From Planctomycetota bacterium (lineage in GTDB: Bacteria; Planctomycetota; Phycisphaerae; UBA1845), in the NCBI GenBank assembly GCA_029558835.1, contig JAKQDH010000218.1, positions 1-56,187 of the forward strand: a DNA stretch of 56,187 nucleotides. Reading direction: 5' to 3'. A program made the position numbers and the translations under genes. This document shows positions 1-7,986 of this stretch, piece after piece. The notes beneath the pieces are model-generated. The model worked only from the letters and a program-made list of their open reading frames with translations, was not told the DNA's origin and did not search any database. Each line of letters begins with the position of its first letter. Position 1 is the stretch's first letter.

Positions 1-63
1 CACCGTCTGGGACTGACGATCCCGCAACGGCTCCGCTACCTGGAGGAAGTCGCACAAATGTAG
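1..63 (+). CDS. 3' end of an unidentified protein (partial)
   Basis: The first 20 codons of the window form an open frame ending at TAG (61-63) and encode a tail containing the run TIPQRLRYLEEVAQM. Its Arg/Leu/Glu-rich amphipathic helix looks like a genuine protein C-terminus, but there is too little to name a family. The rest of the gene lies before the window. Another frame could also be open over so short a stretch, so the call is tentative. Confidence 0.35.
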   Translation, partial: HRLGLTIPQRLRYLEEVAQM

Positions 64-147
64 TGGAAACTTCGGCCCGCCAACCCCCTTCCCGGGGTCG
101 CTAGGGCCGTTTAGGCTCGACAGGTGTCTAACTTGGGCTACGTGGGA

Positions 148-187
148 GGGCATGGGGACGCTGCGCTTGGGCATGCCACCCCTTGCC
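148..187. repeat. Dispersed repeat R1, copy A (one arm)
   Basis: This gap segment contains GCTGCGCTTGGGCATGCCAC, the reverse complement of the arm seen at 7522, 29061 and 43854. Only one arm of the palindrome is recognisable. It lies just downstream of the pgi stop codon on the minus strand. There is no coding evidence in 64-222. Confidence 0.6.
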
Positions 188-222
188 GGCAATGGGGCTG
201 GCGATGGAGTGGGGCTACTGAC

Positions 223-1809
223 TCAATGTGCCCGGAAACGCGCGTCCGGCAGCGGGTGCGCTTCGGTGCGCGTGATGCCGTGGTCGGGGTTGGCGGCCAG
301 GTGTTCGAGCAGATGGAAGACCGCCTCCACGTCGTCGGTATTCAGCGCGGCCGCGGCCTGCTCGGCGGTTAAGGCTTCGCCGCGCCGGCCGCCGAGATGG
401 GCGAGGACCCGGCGTTGCAGGTCGAGGATGGCGCCGGCGGCCTTCTTGCCCGCCTCGACGCCGGGCTGGTGATAGGCGTTGATGCCGATGAGCTCCGCGT
501 ACAGGCCGACGGTGCGTTCGAAGAGCGCGATCAGCGCGCCGACGCGGCGTGCGTCCACGCGCGGGATGGTGATGGTAAGCGAAGGCCGGTCATTGTCGAA
601 CAGGGCCGCGCGCGTGCCGTGCAGGAAGCCGTGCAGGTAATCGCCGCTGGTGACCGCCTCGTCAATCATAATAGATGACGACGCGCGCTGGTGGAGCACC
701 TCAATGAAGGTCACGAAGAAGTCGTTTCTCCCCTCGCGCAGTTGCTGGATGAACGCATGCTGGTCGGTGCTGCCCTTGTTGCCGTATACAGTAAGGCCCT
801 GGTACACCGTGTTCCCGCGCCGGTCGAACTGCTTGCCGAGGGATTCCATGATGAGTTGCTGGAGATAGCGGCTGAAGAGTACGAGGCGATCGGCGTAGGG
901 CAGGACGACGAGGTTGCGGTTGCCGCGGCCGCCGCCGGCGTGGTGCCACAGGGCCGCGAGCAGCGCGGCCGGGTTGGCGCGGAGGTCGTGTGGGCGCGTG
1001 GCCGCGTCGCACTCGCGGGCCCCGGCCAGCAGCGCGTCGATGTCGATGCCCTGCAAGGCCGCCGGCAGCAGGCCCACCGCGGAAAGCTCGGACGTCCGTC
1101 CGCCGACCCAGTCCCACATGGGAAAGATGCCCAGCCAGCCCTGCGCGCGGGCGAGCTGATCGAGCTTGCTGCCGGCGCTGGTGATGGCGACGGCATGGCG
1201 GGCGAAGGAAAGCCCGGCGCGTTCGTAGGCGGCCGCCACCTCCAGCATGCCGTTGCGCGTTTCCGGCGTCGTGCCGGACTTGGAGATCACGATGGTCAGC
1301 GTGTGGGGCAGTTCCTCTTCGAGTTCAGTCAGCACGCGGTCGATGCCGTCGGGATCGGTGTTGTCGATGAAGCGCACCAGCAGCGAGTCGTCGCTGGTAC
1401 CCAGGGCGTCGGCGACGAACTCGGGGCCCAGTGCCGAGCCGCCGATCCCGATGACCAGCAATACATAGAAGCCGTCCGCGCGCTCCGGGTGGAGCGTGCC
1501 CGCATGGACGTCGGCGGCAAACTGCTTGATCCGGCTGAGCGTCGTGTGTATTTCGTCGGCAATCTCGGGACGCGGCGCGCGCTGCGGATCGCGCAGCCAG
1601 TAGTGGCCCACCATGCGCTGCTCGTCAGGGTTGGCAATGGCTCCACGCTCCAGCGCATCCATGGCCGTCAGGGCCTGCTCCATCGGTGCGGCCAGCCGCT
1701 CGAAGAGGTCGTCGTCAAAGAGCATGCGGCTCACGTCGACACGCAGGCCGAGGGCTGGAATCGAGCAAAGGTACCGGCGGTACCGTTCCCACAGTTGGCG
1801 CTTGTCCAT
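223..1809 (-). CDS. pgi: Glucose-6-phosphate isomerase
   Basis: Interconverts glucose 6-phosphate and fructose 6-phosphate in cytosolic glycolysis and gluconeogenesis. The 528-residue protein shows the SIS-type sugar isomerase signatures: GIGGSALG at about 121-128, SKSGTTPET at about 176-184, GGRTS near 233 and GNKGSTDQHAF near 350, followed by the lysine-containing EAGKKAA segment near the C-terminus. Length is usual for the roughly 530-residue type. The open frame extends 37 codons upstream. The start chosen here (MDKRQLWERY) has GGGAG 7 nt before it, and the upstream extension is Arg/Pro/Val-rich and unlike the family. The next gene on the strand, an alcohol dehydrogenase, is about 130 bp upstream, with no clear operon link. 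The family assignment is secure. Confidence 0.96.
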   Translation of the reverse strand: MDKRQLWERYRRYLCSIPALGLRVDVSRMLFDDDLFERLAAPMEQALTAMDALERGAIANPDEQRMVGHYWLRDPQRAPRPEIADEIHTTLSRIKQFAADVHAGTLHPERADGFYVLLVIGIGGSALGPEFVADALGTSDDSLLVRFIDNTDPDGIDRVLTELEEELPHTLTIVISKSGTTPETRNGMLEVAAAYERAGLSFARHAVAITSAGSKLDQLARAQGWLGIFPMWDWVGGRTSELSAVGLLPAALQGIDIDALLAGARECDAATRPHDLRANPAALLAALWHHAGGGRGNRNLVVLPYADRLVLFSRYLQQLIMESLGKQFDRRGNTVYQGLTVYGNKGSTDQHAFIQQLREGRNDFFVTFIEVLHQRASSSIMIDEAVTSGDYLHGFLHGTRAALFDNDRPSLTITIPRVDARRVGALIALFERTVGLYAELIGINAYHQPGVEAGKKAAGAILDLQRRVLAHLGGRRGEALTAEQAAAALNTDDVEAVFHLLEHLAANPDHGITRTEAHPLPDARFRAH

Positions 1810-1938
1810 GACCAATCTCCCAGTGGCCCCACCCGCGACCGCAACGGGTCGAGCGCGCAGGGCGTGTCGTCCGTGAACGACGGGTATGGTAGGCAACCGG
1901 ACGCCGGAGGGGAAGCGCAACGCGGCGCCGGCGCCTCG

Positions 1939-2910
1939 TCAGCGCAGGCTGATTTTGAGCAGGACCTTGATGTGGTCCGGGCGGCGGGCGGCGTCGAGGG
2001 CGGCCAGCCCCTCCGGCAGCGGAAAGACCCGCGAGATCATCGAGCGGACCTCGACGGCCCCGCGGGCGAGGGCGTTGATGGCCTCCGGGAAGGGGCCGCA
2101 GCGGCTCCCCACGAGTTGGACCTCGTTAACGACAATGGGGGCGAGATTCAGCGGCGCCTGCCCGGCCAAGGCATCCGCGAACGTGCTCTTGAGCATGATG
2201 GAGCCGCGTGGTCGCACCAGTTCCATTGCCAGCCGCAGCCCCTCGGGCGACCCGGTGCACTCGACCACCACGTCCCGGTCCTGCCGCGGTACCAGCTCAT
2301 CGACGGCAATGGCCTGAATACCCTTCTTCTCACAGAACAGCAGTGTCTGCGGGTTGCGTCCGACGACGGTGAGTTTGCAGCCGGTGCCCGCCAGGAGCTG
2401 GGCCACGAGCAGCCCCAGCCGCCCCGAGCCCACCACGCTGACGGTCATCCGGGATTCGATCGAGGCTTGGGCGAGCACCTGGCAGGCGGCGGCGAGCGGC
2501 TCAACGAAGACGGCCTCCTCGTCGGTCAATGTACTCGGGACGGTGAAGAGGTTGCGTTCGGGAACCGCGATGAAGTCGGCAAAGCAGCCGTCCCGCCCGT
2601 CGATGCCCAGCACGGTGCGCCGCCGGCAGTGGTGGGCCAGGCCGGCCGTGCACATGTCGCACGTCCGGCAGACGCAGTTGATATCGCAGACCACGCGCTT
2701 GCCCTGCCATTCCCGGGAGCCGCGGACGACCGTGCCGACCATCTCGTGGCCCAAAACGCCGCGGTGGTTCATGTACCCCTCGGTGATGTGCAGGTCGGTG
2801 GCGCAGATGCCGGCGTAGTGCACCCGGACCAGACACTCGTCGGCACCCGGCAGCGGATCCGGGCGGTCGGGGACGTAAGTCAGGGCCTGTTCGTAGACGA
2901 TCGCTCGCAT
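1939..2910 (-). CDS. Zinc-dependent alcohol dehydrogenase (MDR family)
   Basis: Medium-chain dehydrogenase/reductase of 323 residues. The catalytic zinc region is visible (GICATDLH with Cys36; GHEMVG with His55/Glu56; Glu137 in EPLA), as is a structural zinc lobe of spacing CX2CX2CX7C (Cys81, 84, 87, 95). The Rossmann motif is GSGRLG at about 161-166. The substrate is not readable from sequence; the fold is closest to the glucose/sorbitol/threonine dehydrogenase branch. The open frame continues 39 codons upstream, but MRAIVYEQ is a typical MDR N-terminus and GGCGAG precedes it, so the start at 2910 was chosen. Confidence 0.9.
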   Translation of the reverse strand: MRAIVYEQALTYVPDRPDPLPGADECLVRVHYAGICATDLHITEGYMNHRGVLGHEMVGTVVRGSREWQGKRVVCDINCVCRTCDMCTAGLAHHCRRRTVLGIDGRDGCFADFIAVPERNLFTVPSTLTDEEAVFVEPLAAACQVLAQASIESRMTVSVVGSGRLGLLVAQLLAGTGCKLTVVGRNPQTLLFCEKKGIQAIAVDELVPRQDRDVVVECTGSPEGLRLAMELVRPRGSIMLKSTFADALAGQAPLNLAPIVVNEVQLVGSRCGPFPEAINALARGAVEVRSMISRVFPLPEGLAALDAARRPDHIKVLLKISLR

Positions 2911-3462
2911 GGTCTCGCCACCGGCCGCTACGCGGCCTCGAGTCGGGTCGCACGGGTGCCCGGCACGCCTCCGCCCGTCTCCCGCCGCGGCGCACCGGTC
3001 CCTCCACAGGGCGGCCGCGACCGGCAAAGCATACGCCGGTCCGCCGGGCGGTCAAAGCCTCGGGGGCATCGCGGCCGTCTGGCGGGCGACAGCGAGTCCG
3101 CGGCCGCCCCCTCCGGCCGGAACCCCCGGGGTACGTGTTTAGCGTAGGTGCCATGCCCTCACCCGCCGCAGCCGGGGGTGGGCATGTGGTCGGGCGTAAG
3201 AACATGCTTACCCGCGACTGCCGTCGCGGGAAAGCATGGCACCCCTGCGCCCGTATGCGCTAAACACGTACCACGCCGGGCGGGATTGCGTGGCGGCGTG
3301 TTCGAGCCTATAAAATACCGTCACGGCAGGGCGGGCCGCGGGCGCGCGCGGCCTCGCTGGCCGGGCGCGGAACTCAGGCCCCCGGAATTCGGTCGGACGG
3401 CGGCGTAGGGGCTGAGCCCGGTTTGCGGTGCCCTGGCTGAACCTCTCGGAATCGAGAATGCC
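2911..3462. other. Intergenic region between divergent genes
   Basis: This 552-bp gap separates the minus-strand dehydrogenase from the plus-strand BamD-like gene and must hold promoters for both. The only clear structure is the R1-like inverted repeat at 3130-3272. The short open frames here have Arg/Pro-rich compositions typical of non-coding high-GC DNA. No convincing -35/-10 pair was found. Confidence 0.6.
3130..3272. repeat. Long inverted repeat with R1-like core (copy F)
   Basis: A perfect 15-bp inverted repeat bounds the element: GGTACGTGTTTAGCG at 3130-3144 and its complement at 3258-3272. Inside are GGTGCCATGCC (3148-3158) and its counterpart GCATGGCACC (3234-3243). A 7-bp-stem hairpin, CCCGCGA/TCGCGGG, lies at 3211-3230. 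The GCCATGCC core matches the other R1 elements. There is no transposase frame, so it resembles a MITE or REP-type element. Confidence 0.65.
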
Positions 3463-4503
3463 ATGCGTCAAGCCCGAAGACAACGGATTTGGCTGACGGC
3501 CGTGGCTGTGGCGGCGAGCGTGACCGGGCTTGCAGCCCCGGCCGCTGCTCAGGTCGAGCGTGCGCGCACGCTGGCTCTGGACCCTGAACAGCAGCGGTTC
3601 GTCGAGACGCCGCCACCCCCACCGGGCACGAGCGCAGGCGATCTGCACGCCATACGCGTGTTGCTGGCGGGGAAGGAGCACGGTGCGGCCGTCAAGGCCG
3701 CCCGGCGTTTCGAGAAGCAGTGGGGTACGGCCGATCCGTGTTATCCGGCGCTGCTGATTGCCAGGGCGGAGGCCCAACTGGGCCGGGGCGAGTACGAGAA
3801 GGCCTACGACGAGCTGCAGAAGTTCCTCAACCAGTTCAGCGGCATCGACCTGACGGCCGAGGCGTTACGGCTGGAGTTCGTGATTGCCGAGACCTATCTG
3901 GGGGGCAAGAAACGCAAGGTGTGGGGGATGCGGATCTTCTCCGGTGAGGACGTGGCCTTGCGCATCCTCGACGAAATCAGCACGAACCACCCGGACAGTG
4001 ATTTCGCCCCGCTGGCGATCAAGACGAAGGCGGACTACCTGGCGCGGATCGGCGATTACGATCTGGCGGAGCTGGATTACGCCCGCCTGGCACGCCAGTA
4101 TCCCACGGGCAGGTACCATCAGGTCGCGGTACGGCGGACCGCGGAGTCGGCGCTGGCGAGCTACGGCGGCCTCGAGTTCGACGGGGCGCCGCTGATCGAG
4201 GCGGAGGAGCGTTACCGCGACTACGCGCTGATCTACCCCGCCGCAGCCGAGGTGGAGGGCGTTGCCACCATCTTGAGCGGCGTGGCGGAGCAGCGAGCGG
4301 CCAAGGAATTCGCGATCGGGCAGTACTACGAGCGAACGGAACACCTGGGGTCCGCGATCTACTACTACCGGCTGGTGACGCAGCAATGGCCGGAGACGCT
4401 GGCGGCGGGCCGCGCGCGGGTCCGGCTGGAGTTGCTGGGGGCGGAGCCGGCGCCGGCCGCCCGCCCGATGGAGCCGCCTGCCCCGATGGGAGGTGCAGAA
4501 TGA
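3463..4503 (+). CDS. BamD-like TPR protein, envelope
   Basis: A 346-residue exported protein: a basic N-terminus, a hydrophobic segment and an AAPAAAQ cleavage-like site at about 30 give a signal peptide, but there is no lipobox cysteine, unlike classical BamD. The body is made of helical TPR-type repeats (YPALLIARAEAQLGRGEYEKA, LRILDEISTNHPDSDFA, DYDLAELDYARLARQYPTG), as in the BamD/YfiO/ComL group that helps insert outer-membrane beta-barrels. The C-terminus is rich in Pro and Ala. It overlaps the next gene (LptE-like) by ATGA, so the two are translationally coupled and probably serve outer-membrane assembly together. A general TPR scaffold is the alternative. Confidence 0.75.
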   Translation: MRQARRQRIWLTAVAVAASVTGLAAPAAAQVERARTLALDPEQQRFVETPPPPPGTSAGDLHAIRVLLAGKEHGAAVKAARRFEKQWGTADPCYPALLIARAEAQLGRGEYEKAYDELQKFLNQFSGIDLTAEALRLEFVIAETYLGGKKRKVWGMRIFSGEDVALRILDEISTNHPDSDFAPLAIKTKADYLARIGDYDLAELDYARLARQYPTGRYHQVAVRRTAESALASYGGLEFDGAPLIEAEERYRDYALIYPAAAEVEGVATILSGVAEQRAAKEFAIGQYYERTEHLGSAIYYYRLVTQQWPETLAAGRARVRLELLGAEPAPAARPMEPPAPMGGAE

Positions 4504-5012
4504 GTCGTGCTCATTGCCCGGCCACAGTTCTGGCGGCGGCCATGCTGAGCGGGCTGGTCTTGTCCGCCGGTTGCCGCTACTCGACGGAGCGTCCGTTTCC
4601 CACCAACGTGCAGACGGTGCACGTGGAGACGTTTCAATCGCGTGAGTTTCGGCGCGACCTGGAGTTCGAGCTGACCGAGGCGCTCATCAAGCGGATCGAG
4701 CAGGACACGCCGTATCGCATCGCGCCGCGGGGCACCGCCGACTGGGTCATCAGCGGTGAAATCCTGCGCGTGCAGAACATGAGCTTCGGCAACGAGTTCG
4801 CCACGGACCTGCCCCGCGAGATCGGCTCCACCGTCGTGGTGCGCTTCCGGGTGCAGGACATGCGCACGGGGAAGATCATCGTCGAGCAACCGCGCTTCGT
4901 TTACCAGGCGAGCTACATTCCTTCGGTCAAGGAGAAGTTCGACCAGGCGATGCTGCGGGCGATGGACGGTCTGGCCGAGCGCATCGTCGAGACGCTGGAA
5001 ACCTCGTGGTAA
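4500..5012 (+). CDS. lptE: LptE-like LPS-assembly lipoprotein
   Basis: A 170-residue lipoprotein with a signal peptide and lipobox LSAG|C (Cys25). The remainder has the LptE layout: an early strand pair (PTNVQTVHVETFQSREFRR), a helix (LEFELTEALIKRIEQDTPYRI) and later strands (DWVISGEILRVQN, GSTVVVRFRVQDMRTGKII). LptE plugs the LptD barrel that delivers LPS to the outer-membrane surface. The start at 4500 overlaps the stop of the BamD-like gene (ATGA) and has GGAGG about 8 nt upstream; a longer frame from 4386 lies inside the previous gene and is rejected. LptE is poorly conserved, so the call rests on layout plus neighbour. Confidence 0.75.
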   Translation: MSRAHCPATVLAAAMLSGLVLSAGCRYSTERPFPTNVQTVHVETFQSREFRRDLEFELTEALIKRIEQDTPYRIAPRGTADWVISGEILRVQNMSFGNEFATDLPREIGSTVVVRFRVQDMRTGKIIVEQPRFVYQASYIPSVKEKFDQAMLRAMDGLAERIVETLETSW

Positions 5013-5052
5013 GGCGGGGTGATTACCCGCCGGTTACCAGCCCGCTGGAGAA

Positions 5053-5078
5053 GTAGCGTCGGCCCCCCGCGACCGACG
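5053..5078 (+). repeat. Dispersed repeat R6, copy 1
   Basis: GTAGCGTCGGCCCCCCG followed by a CGACCGACG half-palindrome. Related copies are at 26361 (+), 19652 (-) and 37499 (-). It lies about 40 bp after the lptE stop. Confidence 0.55.
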
Positions 5079-5120
5079 TGGACCGCCTCGGGGGCGCCGG
5101 CTTCCCGGGTATCAACCACG

Positions 5121-5141
5121 GCCACCGGTATTTCCGGTGGC
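5121..5141 (+). terminator. Terminator-like hairpin after lptE
   Basis: GCCACCGG and CCGGTGGC form a perfect 8-bp stem around the loop TATTT, about 110 nt after the lptE stop. No T-run follows, so it may be a processing or stability hairpin rather than an intrinsic terminator. Confidence 0.3.
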
Positions 5142-5414
5142 TGCTACCGATCCTGACACCGGCGGGTGACCGCTGCACCCCGGAGCGGAGTGGGCCCATA
5201 ACCTGAAGCCAGGACTTCTCCGGTGGGCTCAGCGGGGTGTCCGCCGCCCCGTGCGCTTCCTACCGCCCGACATTCCAGTGCCGCGACACGAACAGCCGAA
5301 AGACCCGATGGAGATGGTCATCCGCACGGGGGCACTGCCCGCGCGCGGGTGGAATCCGGTGTCGGCTGCGGCTATGATCCCACGTGGCCCCATAACCTCG
5401 GGTGAGGGGCGGGA

Positions 5415-7451
5415 GTGCGCACTGTGAGCGAGGGTAACAACAACTCGTCGGAGCCGCAGGGCCCCAAGCGCTCCGGAACCACGGGCCCCCGCATGTCGCG
5501 CACGCTGGTAAGCTGGATGGTCCTGCTCGGGCTGGCCATGATCCTGGTCACCCTGCTCCAGAACCGGCTGACACCTTCGCAGCCCATCTCCATGGACAAG
5601 TTCCGCAAGCTGGTGGAAAACGGTCAGATTGCCAAGCTGATCATCAAAGAGGACGGGACGATTGAAGGGCGGCTGAGCGACGGCCACCAGATTGACGCAG
5701 GCGGTTCAACCCAGGCATTCACGCTCAGCTATCCGAGCCATGCCGTTGACAACGAGTTCCTGGCGTACCTCGACGAGCGCCTGCCGGGCGCGGAGATCAA
5801 GTACGAGAAGCCCAGCGCGTTCATGCTGGCGCTGCTGACGATGCTGCCCTGGTTGCTGATCTTCGGCGTGGTGTGGTTCTTCATCATCCGGCAACTGCGC
5901 GGGGCGGGGACCGGGGCCGGCATGCTGGGCAGCTTCGGGCGCTCCCGCCATCGGCTCTCCGTGAAGGAGCATACGAACATTACGTTCGCCGACGTGGCGG
6001 GCATCGAGGAGGCCAAGGAGGAAGTGCAGGAGATTATCGAGTTCCTGCGCTCGCCGAAGAAGTTCCAGCGCCTCGGAGCGCGGGTGCCGCGTGGCGTGCT
6101 GCTGGTAGGGGAGCCGGGTTGCGGCAAGACGCTGCTCGCCAAGGCCATCGCCGGCGAGGCGGAAGTGCCGTTCTTCTCCATCAGCGGGTCCGACTTCGTC
6201 GAGATGTTCGTCGGCGTGGGTGCCTCGCGCGTACGCGACCTGTTCAAGCAGGCCAAGGAGAACTCGCCCTGCATCATCTTCCTGGACGAGATCGACGCGG
6301 TCGGTCGCCGGCGCGGGGCCAACTTCGGCACGGGCGGGCATGACGAACGCGAGCAGACGCTCAACGCCATCCTCGTCGAGATGGACGGCTTCGACACTAA
6401 TCAGCAGGTGATCATCATCGCCGCCACCAACCGGGCGGACGTGCTCGACCCCGCCCTCATCCGTCCGGGCCGTTTCGATCGGCAGGTGTACGTGTCGCTG
6501 CCGGATTTGCAGGGCCGCTACGAGATCCTCAAGGTGCACTGCCGCAAGGTGAAGCTCGGTCCGAGCGTGGACATGCGGCGGGTCGCCCGCGGCACGCCGA
6601 TGTTCAGCGGCGCCGAACTGGCCGCCTTGGTCAACGAGGCTGCCCTCATTGCCGCTTTGAACAACAAGGAGTTCGTCGAGCAGGACGACCTCGAGGAGGC
6701 ACGCGACAAGATCCGCTGGGGTCGCGCGAAGCGCAGCCGCCTCGTCGATGAGCGCGACAAGAAGACCACGGCGTACCACGAGGCCGGGCACGCCGTCATC
6801 CAGGCCCTGGAGAAGGATGCGGACCCGCTGCACAAGGTGAGCATCATCCCGCGGGGCCCGGCCGGCGGGGCCACCTTCTCGCTGCCTGAGCGCGATCGCA
6901 CCGTCTACACGCGCCGCTACCTGCTGGCCATGCTGCGCGTGACACTGGGCGGGCGGATCGCGGAGGAGTTGTTCCTCAGCGACATCAGCAGCGGGGCGGC
7001 CGCCGACATCCGTCAGGCCACCGAAATCGCCCGCCGCATGGTGCGCGAGTGGGGCATGGGCGAGAAGACGGGGTTCATCTACTACGGCGACGAAGGGAAT
7101 CGGGCGGCGTTCCTGGACCTCGGCGGCCGCGAGTACTCCGACAAGACGGCCGAGCTTATCGACGTTGAGATCAAGGACCTCATGCAGGAGGCCTACGAAC
7201 GGGTCCGGCGGATGATCCAGGAGAATCGCGCCAAGGTCGAGGCCGTGGCGGAAGCGCTGCTGCGCTACGAGACGATCACCGCCGATGACGTGCACGCTTT
7301 GCTCCGCGGGGAGAGCATTGAGCGAAGCGGGTCCGACCTGGCCGATGAACCGTCGGCGCGGGCGGGGCAGGTCGGCATGGCTCGCCCCGTGACCGCCGAG
7401 CCCTCCCCCGGCACCGAACTGGGCGGCGGCACGCTCCCGCAGCCGGGCTGA
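5415..7451 (+). CDS. ftsH: ATP-dependent zinc metalloprotease FtsH
   Basis: Membrane-anchored AAA+ protease of 678 residues that degrades damaged or regulatory membrane and cytosolic proteins. Order of parts: first membrane helix about 30-48, a short periplasmic domain, second helix about 136-158, AAA module with Walker A GEPGCGKT (232-239) and Walker B IIFLDEID (287-294), second region of homology around ATNRADVLDPALIRPGRFD, and zinc site HEAGH (455-459) with a third acidic ligand expected in the SSGAAADI segment. The Gly/Pro-rich C-terminal tail is variable in the family. The start is GTG (5415) behind GAGGGGCGGGA; a second GTG at 5424 is equally possible. It is monocistronic. Confidence 0.97.
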   Translation: MRTVSEGNNNSSEPQGPKRSGTTGPRMSRTLVSWMVLLGLAMILVTLLQNRLTPSQPISMDKFRKLVENGQIAKLIIKEDGTIEGRLSDGHQIDAGGSTQAFTLSYPSHAVDNEFLAYLDERLPGAEIKYEKPSAFMLALLTMLPWLLIFGVVWFFIIRQLRGAGTGAGMLGSFGRSRHRLSVKEHTNITFADVAGIEEAKEEVQEIIEFLRSPKKFQRLGARVPRGVLLVGEPGCGKTLLAKAIAGEAEVPFFSISGSDFVEMFVGVGASRVRDLFKQAKENSPCIIFLDEIDAVGRRRGANFGTGGHDEREQTLNAILVEMDGFDTNQQVIIIAATNRADVLDPALIRPGRFDRQVYVSLPDLQGRYEILKVHCRKVKLGPSVDMRRVARGTPMFSGAELAALVNEAALIAALNNKEFVEQDDLEEARDKIRWGRAKRSRLVDERDKKTTAYHEAGHAVIQALEKDADPLHKVSIIPRGPAGGATFSLPERDRTVYTRRYLLAMLRVTLGGRIAEELFLSDISSGAAADIRQATEIARRMVREWGMGEKTGFIYYGDEGNRAAFLDLGGREYSDKTAELIDVEIKDLMQEAYERVRRMIQENRAKVEAVAEALLRYETITADDVHALLRGESIERSGSDLADEPSARAGQVGMARPVTAEPSPGTELGGGTLPQPG

Positions 7452-7986
7452 GAGACCACGCCGCCACCTTCTTCCAGGTTCCTCAACAGCGCCACAAATC
7501 CCGGAAACCGACATCGAGGCCAGGGTGGCATCGCCAAGCGCAGCGCCGCCATGCCTTGCCTCCGACCGTCGGCCGCTGCAAGGGCCTGCCGGCAGGCAGG
7601 GGTGGACGCCGGGCTTCCGGACGCTGCCCCGCGTGCTTGACGCCGCCCGACCTCTTGCAGACCCCTCCTTGCTTCGTTCGTCAGCCCCGCTTTCATTTTG
7701 GCGCCGCGCGCGGTATGCTGTGCGTGGGATTGGTTTGTGAGGAGGCGGTCCTTGATCGCGGAACGACGCATATGAGTTGGCCTCGCCAGGGCCCTGGTCC
7801 AGGGTCCGCACCCATCGAGCGAGGCTGCCCGCACACGGCGTGCCTGCGCCGGCCGACGGCGCTGCGCCCGCTCGGGTTTCGTTGCTCGCTGATTCTCCTG
7901 CCCCCGATGTCTCGCCGCCGTCTTCTGTGTCGCACCATGGCATCTGTGCGCATACGGCGGCGCTCGTCCTTGTGGAGACCCAAACC
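7452..7986. other. Intergenic region before the YedE gene
   Basis: This 535-bp gap contains an R1 arm (7522-7560) and a 14-bp perfect palindrome GCCTGCCGGCAGGC (7584-7597). The open frame of the YedE gene extends back to 7777, but that part encodes Pro/Ala/Ser-rich sequence unlike the family. No promoter could be assigned with confidence. Confidence 0.5.
7522..7560. repeat. Dispersed repeat R1, copy B (one arm)
   Basis: Begins with GGGTGGCATCGCCAAGCGCA and continues to a GCCGCCATGCC end. It matches the left arms at 29061 and 43854 nearly base for base, and is followed by a separate 14-bp palindrome at 7584-7597. Confidence 0.65.

Larger units (their letters stand above)
5013..5414. other. 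Intergenic region before ftsH
   Basis: The 402-bp gap holds an R6 repeat copy (5053-5078), a perfect 8-bp-stem hairpin (5121-5141) and a near-identical pair CCCATAACCT preceded by GTGG (about 5189 and 5384). TATGAT at 5373-5378 could be a -10 box for ftsH, but no good -35 lies at the right distance. No gene is seen. Confidence 0.5.

Noticed and set aside
691..3147. An 818-codon plus-strand frame over pgi and the dehydrogenase
   Set aside because: It spans two unrelated minus-strand genes and lacks any motif.
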